Assembly: GCA_032718475.1 (NCBI GenBank)
Contig: JAUCBJ010000287.1
Span: 1 to 22,824, forward strand
Length of the DNA stretch: 22,824 nucleotides
Reading direction: 5' to 3'
From: Nemertoderma westbladi
Taxonomy: Eukaryota; Xenacoelomorpha; Nemertodermatida; Nemertodermatidae
Of this stretch, positions 21,655-22,824 are shown in pieces. The number at the start of each line of letters is the position of its first letter. Within the stretch, counting starts at the first letter, position 1. Both the position numbers and the translations under genes were made by a program. Under the pieces are notes generated by a model that saw nothing but the letters and a program-made list of their open reading frames with translations, was not told the origin of the DNA and did no database searches.

Positions 21655-22730
21655 ATGCATTGGAATTGCAGGTATTCTTCCGGTCTGCTTCCATCGAATT
21701 TAAACGGCTCCACTGGTGGCAGCTCGATCCTGGTCTTAATCGCATCAATGAGTGTTGCCATTCCCATCGCCTGTGCTTCCAATGGGTTCGACGGATGCTG
21801 TACAGACTCTCATGTTGTTGGGTGCGGTCCACCCATCGGGCCTGTCGACCTTTTCTGTGTCAGATATATCATTGGGGGTAATGGCCCCCTCCATATCTCT
21901 GTATCGACGATCTATTCTGGTCCAAGGGGTTCGGGGTTTTTATTCTTGGCTGAGTGTATTGCTGATATTGTAATGGGGGAATGTCACCCTGCCCCCCCCC
22001 CCCCCCCCCCACCAGTGTTATGTTTGGTACTGGGGTTGATGTTATCATATTTGGGCCCACACACCTATCGGCAATAGCTCCCCCCTCCCCTGGATATATC
22101 TTATATCCCTGCATATTATAGTCATACTGGTGTGCAGGTACCGGTATAGGCCTATCCACTTCTTGCCTACCTACCGGTATGTACGCCGCGACTTCCGGAT
22201 CTAATCCCGTTGTTTGCGCTACCCTATCGCCTACACCATCTCTTCCAGCATGGCCTATAGTATGTGCAGTAGGGCCTACAGTATGTCCTGCAGTCTACCT
22301 GTGTCCTTCCGGACCGAAGTTTAATCTTCTCGAATATTCCAAGAAGTCCTCCCCGCGACTACCGTACTCTCGATCGGCAGCTATATCCCATTGGGAAGTT
22401 TCTCTTCGATCCCCTCTCCTGCTCTCGTCCTTGTGCCGGTATATCCTGTACCCTTCTCCCGGAGTATGGTATATCTCACCAGGCTGCGTCTCTCCGGGGC
22501 GATGGCAATCTCCCGGAGTTCGACCCCAATGACTCTCTAACTCCATCTCTGCCACCGATTGGTTCCCTGTCCATCCTCGCTCTCCGGTTGCTCGTAGCAA
22601 CGCTTCTTCTATTCTCTTCACTTCTTCTCTCTTCAGTGTAGCGCTCCGCTCATGAGATCTCTCTTCGACCTCCCGGTTAAACTCCACTGTTCTTCTTCCA
22701 TCTTCCGACTGGGCTCGACGTCTCGTTGCT
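21655..22730 (-). pseudogene. Gag-like coding fragment of an LTR retrotransposon (broken)
   Basis: The minus-strand frame is open from about 22730 and starts with a charged, Arg/Glu-rich helix-like region (REEVKRIEEALLRATGERG). A Pro/Gly/Tyr-rich region with PGE repeats follows. There is a stop codon near 22293, then the same frame continues (HTVGPTAH...PIPVPAHQYDYNMQGYKIYP), passes the C19 tract (21992-22010) and changes frame. The last piece, at about 21740-21655, reads RIELPPVEPFKFDGSRPEEY. This resembles the start of a retrotransposon capsid domain (LPxxxxxxFDGxxxxxxxF, as in BEL/Pao or Ty3 gag). No protease, polymerase or LTR is visible. It is non-functional as it stands; family placement is uncertain. 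Confidence 0.4.
21992..22010 (+). repeat. Pure C19 tract
   Basis: Nineteen C lie within the gag-like fragment, giving a Gly run on the minus strand. A frame change follows further on. Confidence 0.9.
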
Positions 22731-22824
22731 CACCCGCTCACGGCACCAACCTCTCTCTCTCTACCTGGTTGGACGCTCCTGGGGATATTCGCAATCCCCC
22801 TACTATTATCCCCCCCCCCCCCAT
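22731..22824. other. Right edge with a C13 tract
   Basis: There is no gene. A CTCTCTCTCT microsatellite lies at about 22752-22762 and 13 C at 22810-22822. On the minus strand this precedes the gag-like frame and could be its leader. Confidence 0.4.

Overview
The window looks like nuclear DNA from an AT-rich invertebrate animal, most likely marine. The evidence is a spliced rhodopsin-type GPCR with GT-AG introns, no bacterial gene order, and a mix of metazoan mobile elements: an RTE/RTEX-like LINE, a Penelope-like element, a pogo/Tigger relic, a TTAA-flanked piggyBac-type element, MITEs, and a gag-like LTR-retrotransposon fragment. Species cannot be fixed from the sequence. Nothing here is a complete, unbroken mobile-element gene; the GPCR is the only gene that reads cleanly from start to stop.

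Layout. At 1-571 (+) there is the cut-off end of a transposase-like conserved protein. From 18712 down to 984 (-) lies a three-exon GPCR gene: exon 1 at 18712-18521, exon 2 at 5721-5543, exon 3 at 1560-984. Joined, these give 315 residues. Intron 2 (5542-1561, about 4.0 kb) holds a pogo relic, a 20-bp tandem repeat and a TA-flanked MITE. Intron 1 (18520-5722, about 12.8 kb) holds nearly everything else.

Inside intron 1, an RTE/RTEX-like LINE (about 7170-17120) is split by an element of 6,230 bp (9342-15571). That element is bounded by TTAA duplications and carries short inverted ends. It contains an array with a 163-bp period centred on the palindrome TTTGGTGCTAGCACCAAA. It has itself been invaded twice: by a 5'-truncated Penelope-like element on the minus strand (about 10062-12498), and by a 2.2-kb segment with a tRNA-like head and an LTR-like promoter block (about 13061-15234). 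Just past the LINE's 3' end is a partial copy of the same TTAA element in the opposite orientation (17122-18035), which carries a PIF/Harbinger-type MITE. Each copy shows the empty site of the other's insertion. A second LINE 3' tail follows at 18040-18276.

Upstream of the GPCR and divergent from it (19218-20040, +) is a protein-like reading frame with one frame break. It has beta-propeller character, with a tentative and weak resemblance to the RMC1/Mic1 family. The right edge (22730-21655, -) carries gag-like coding sequence broken by a stop and frame shifts. Long pure G or C tracts (12-22 bases) recur about ten times, often at element borders or where reading frames break.

Function. Only the GPCR, a putative peptide receptor, has a predictable cellular role. 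The rest is nested retrotransposon and DNA-transposon debris. I did not find a clearly new biological system; the most unusual object is the palindrome-array TTAA element and its nested history.
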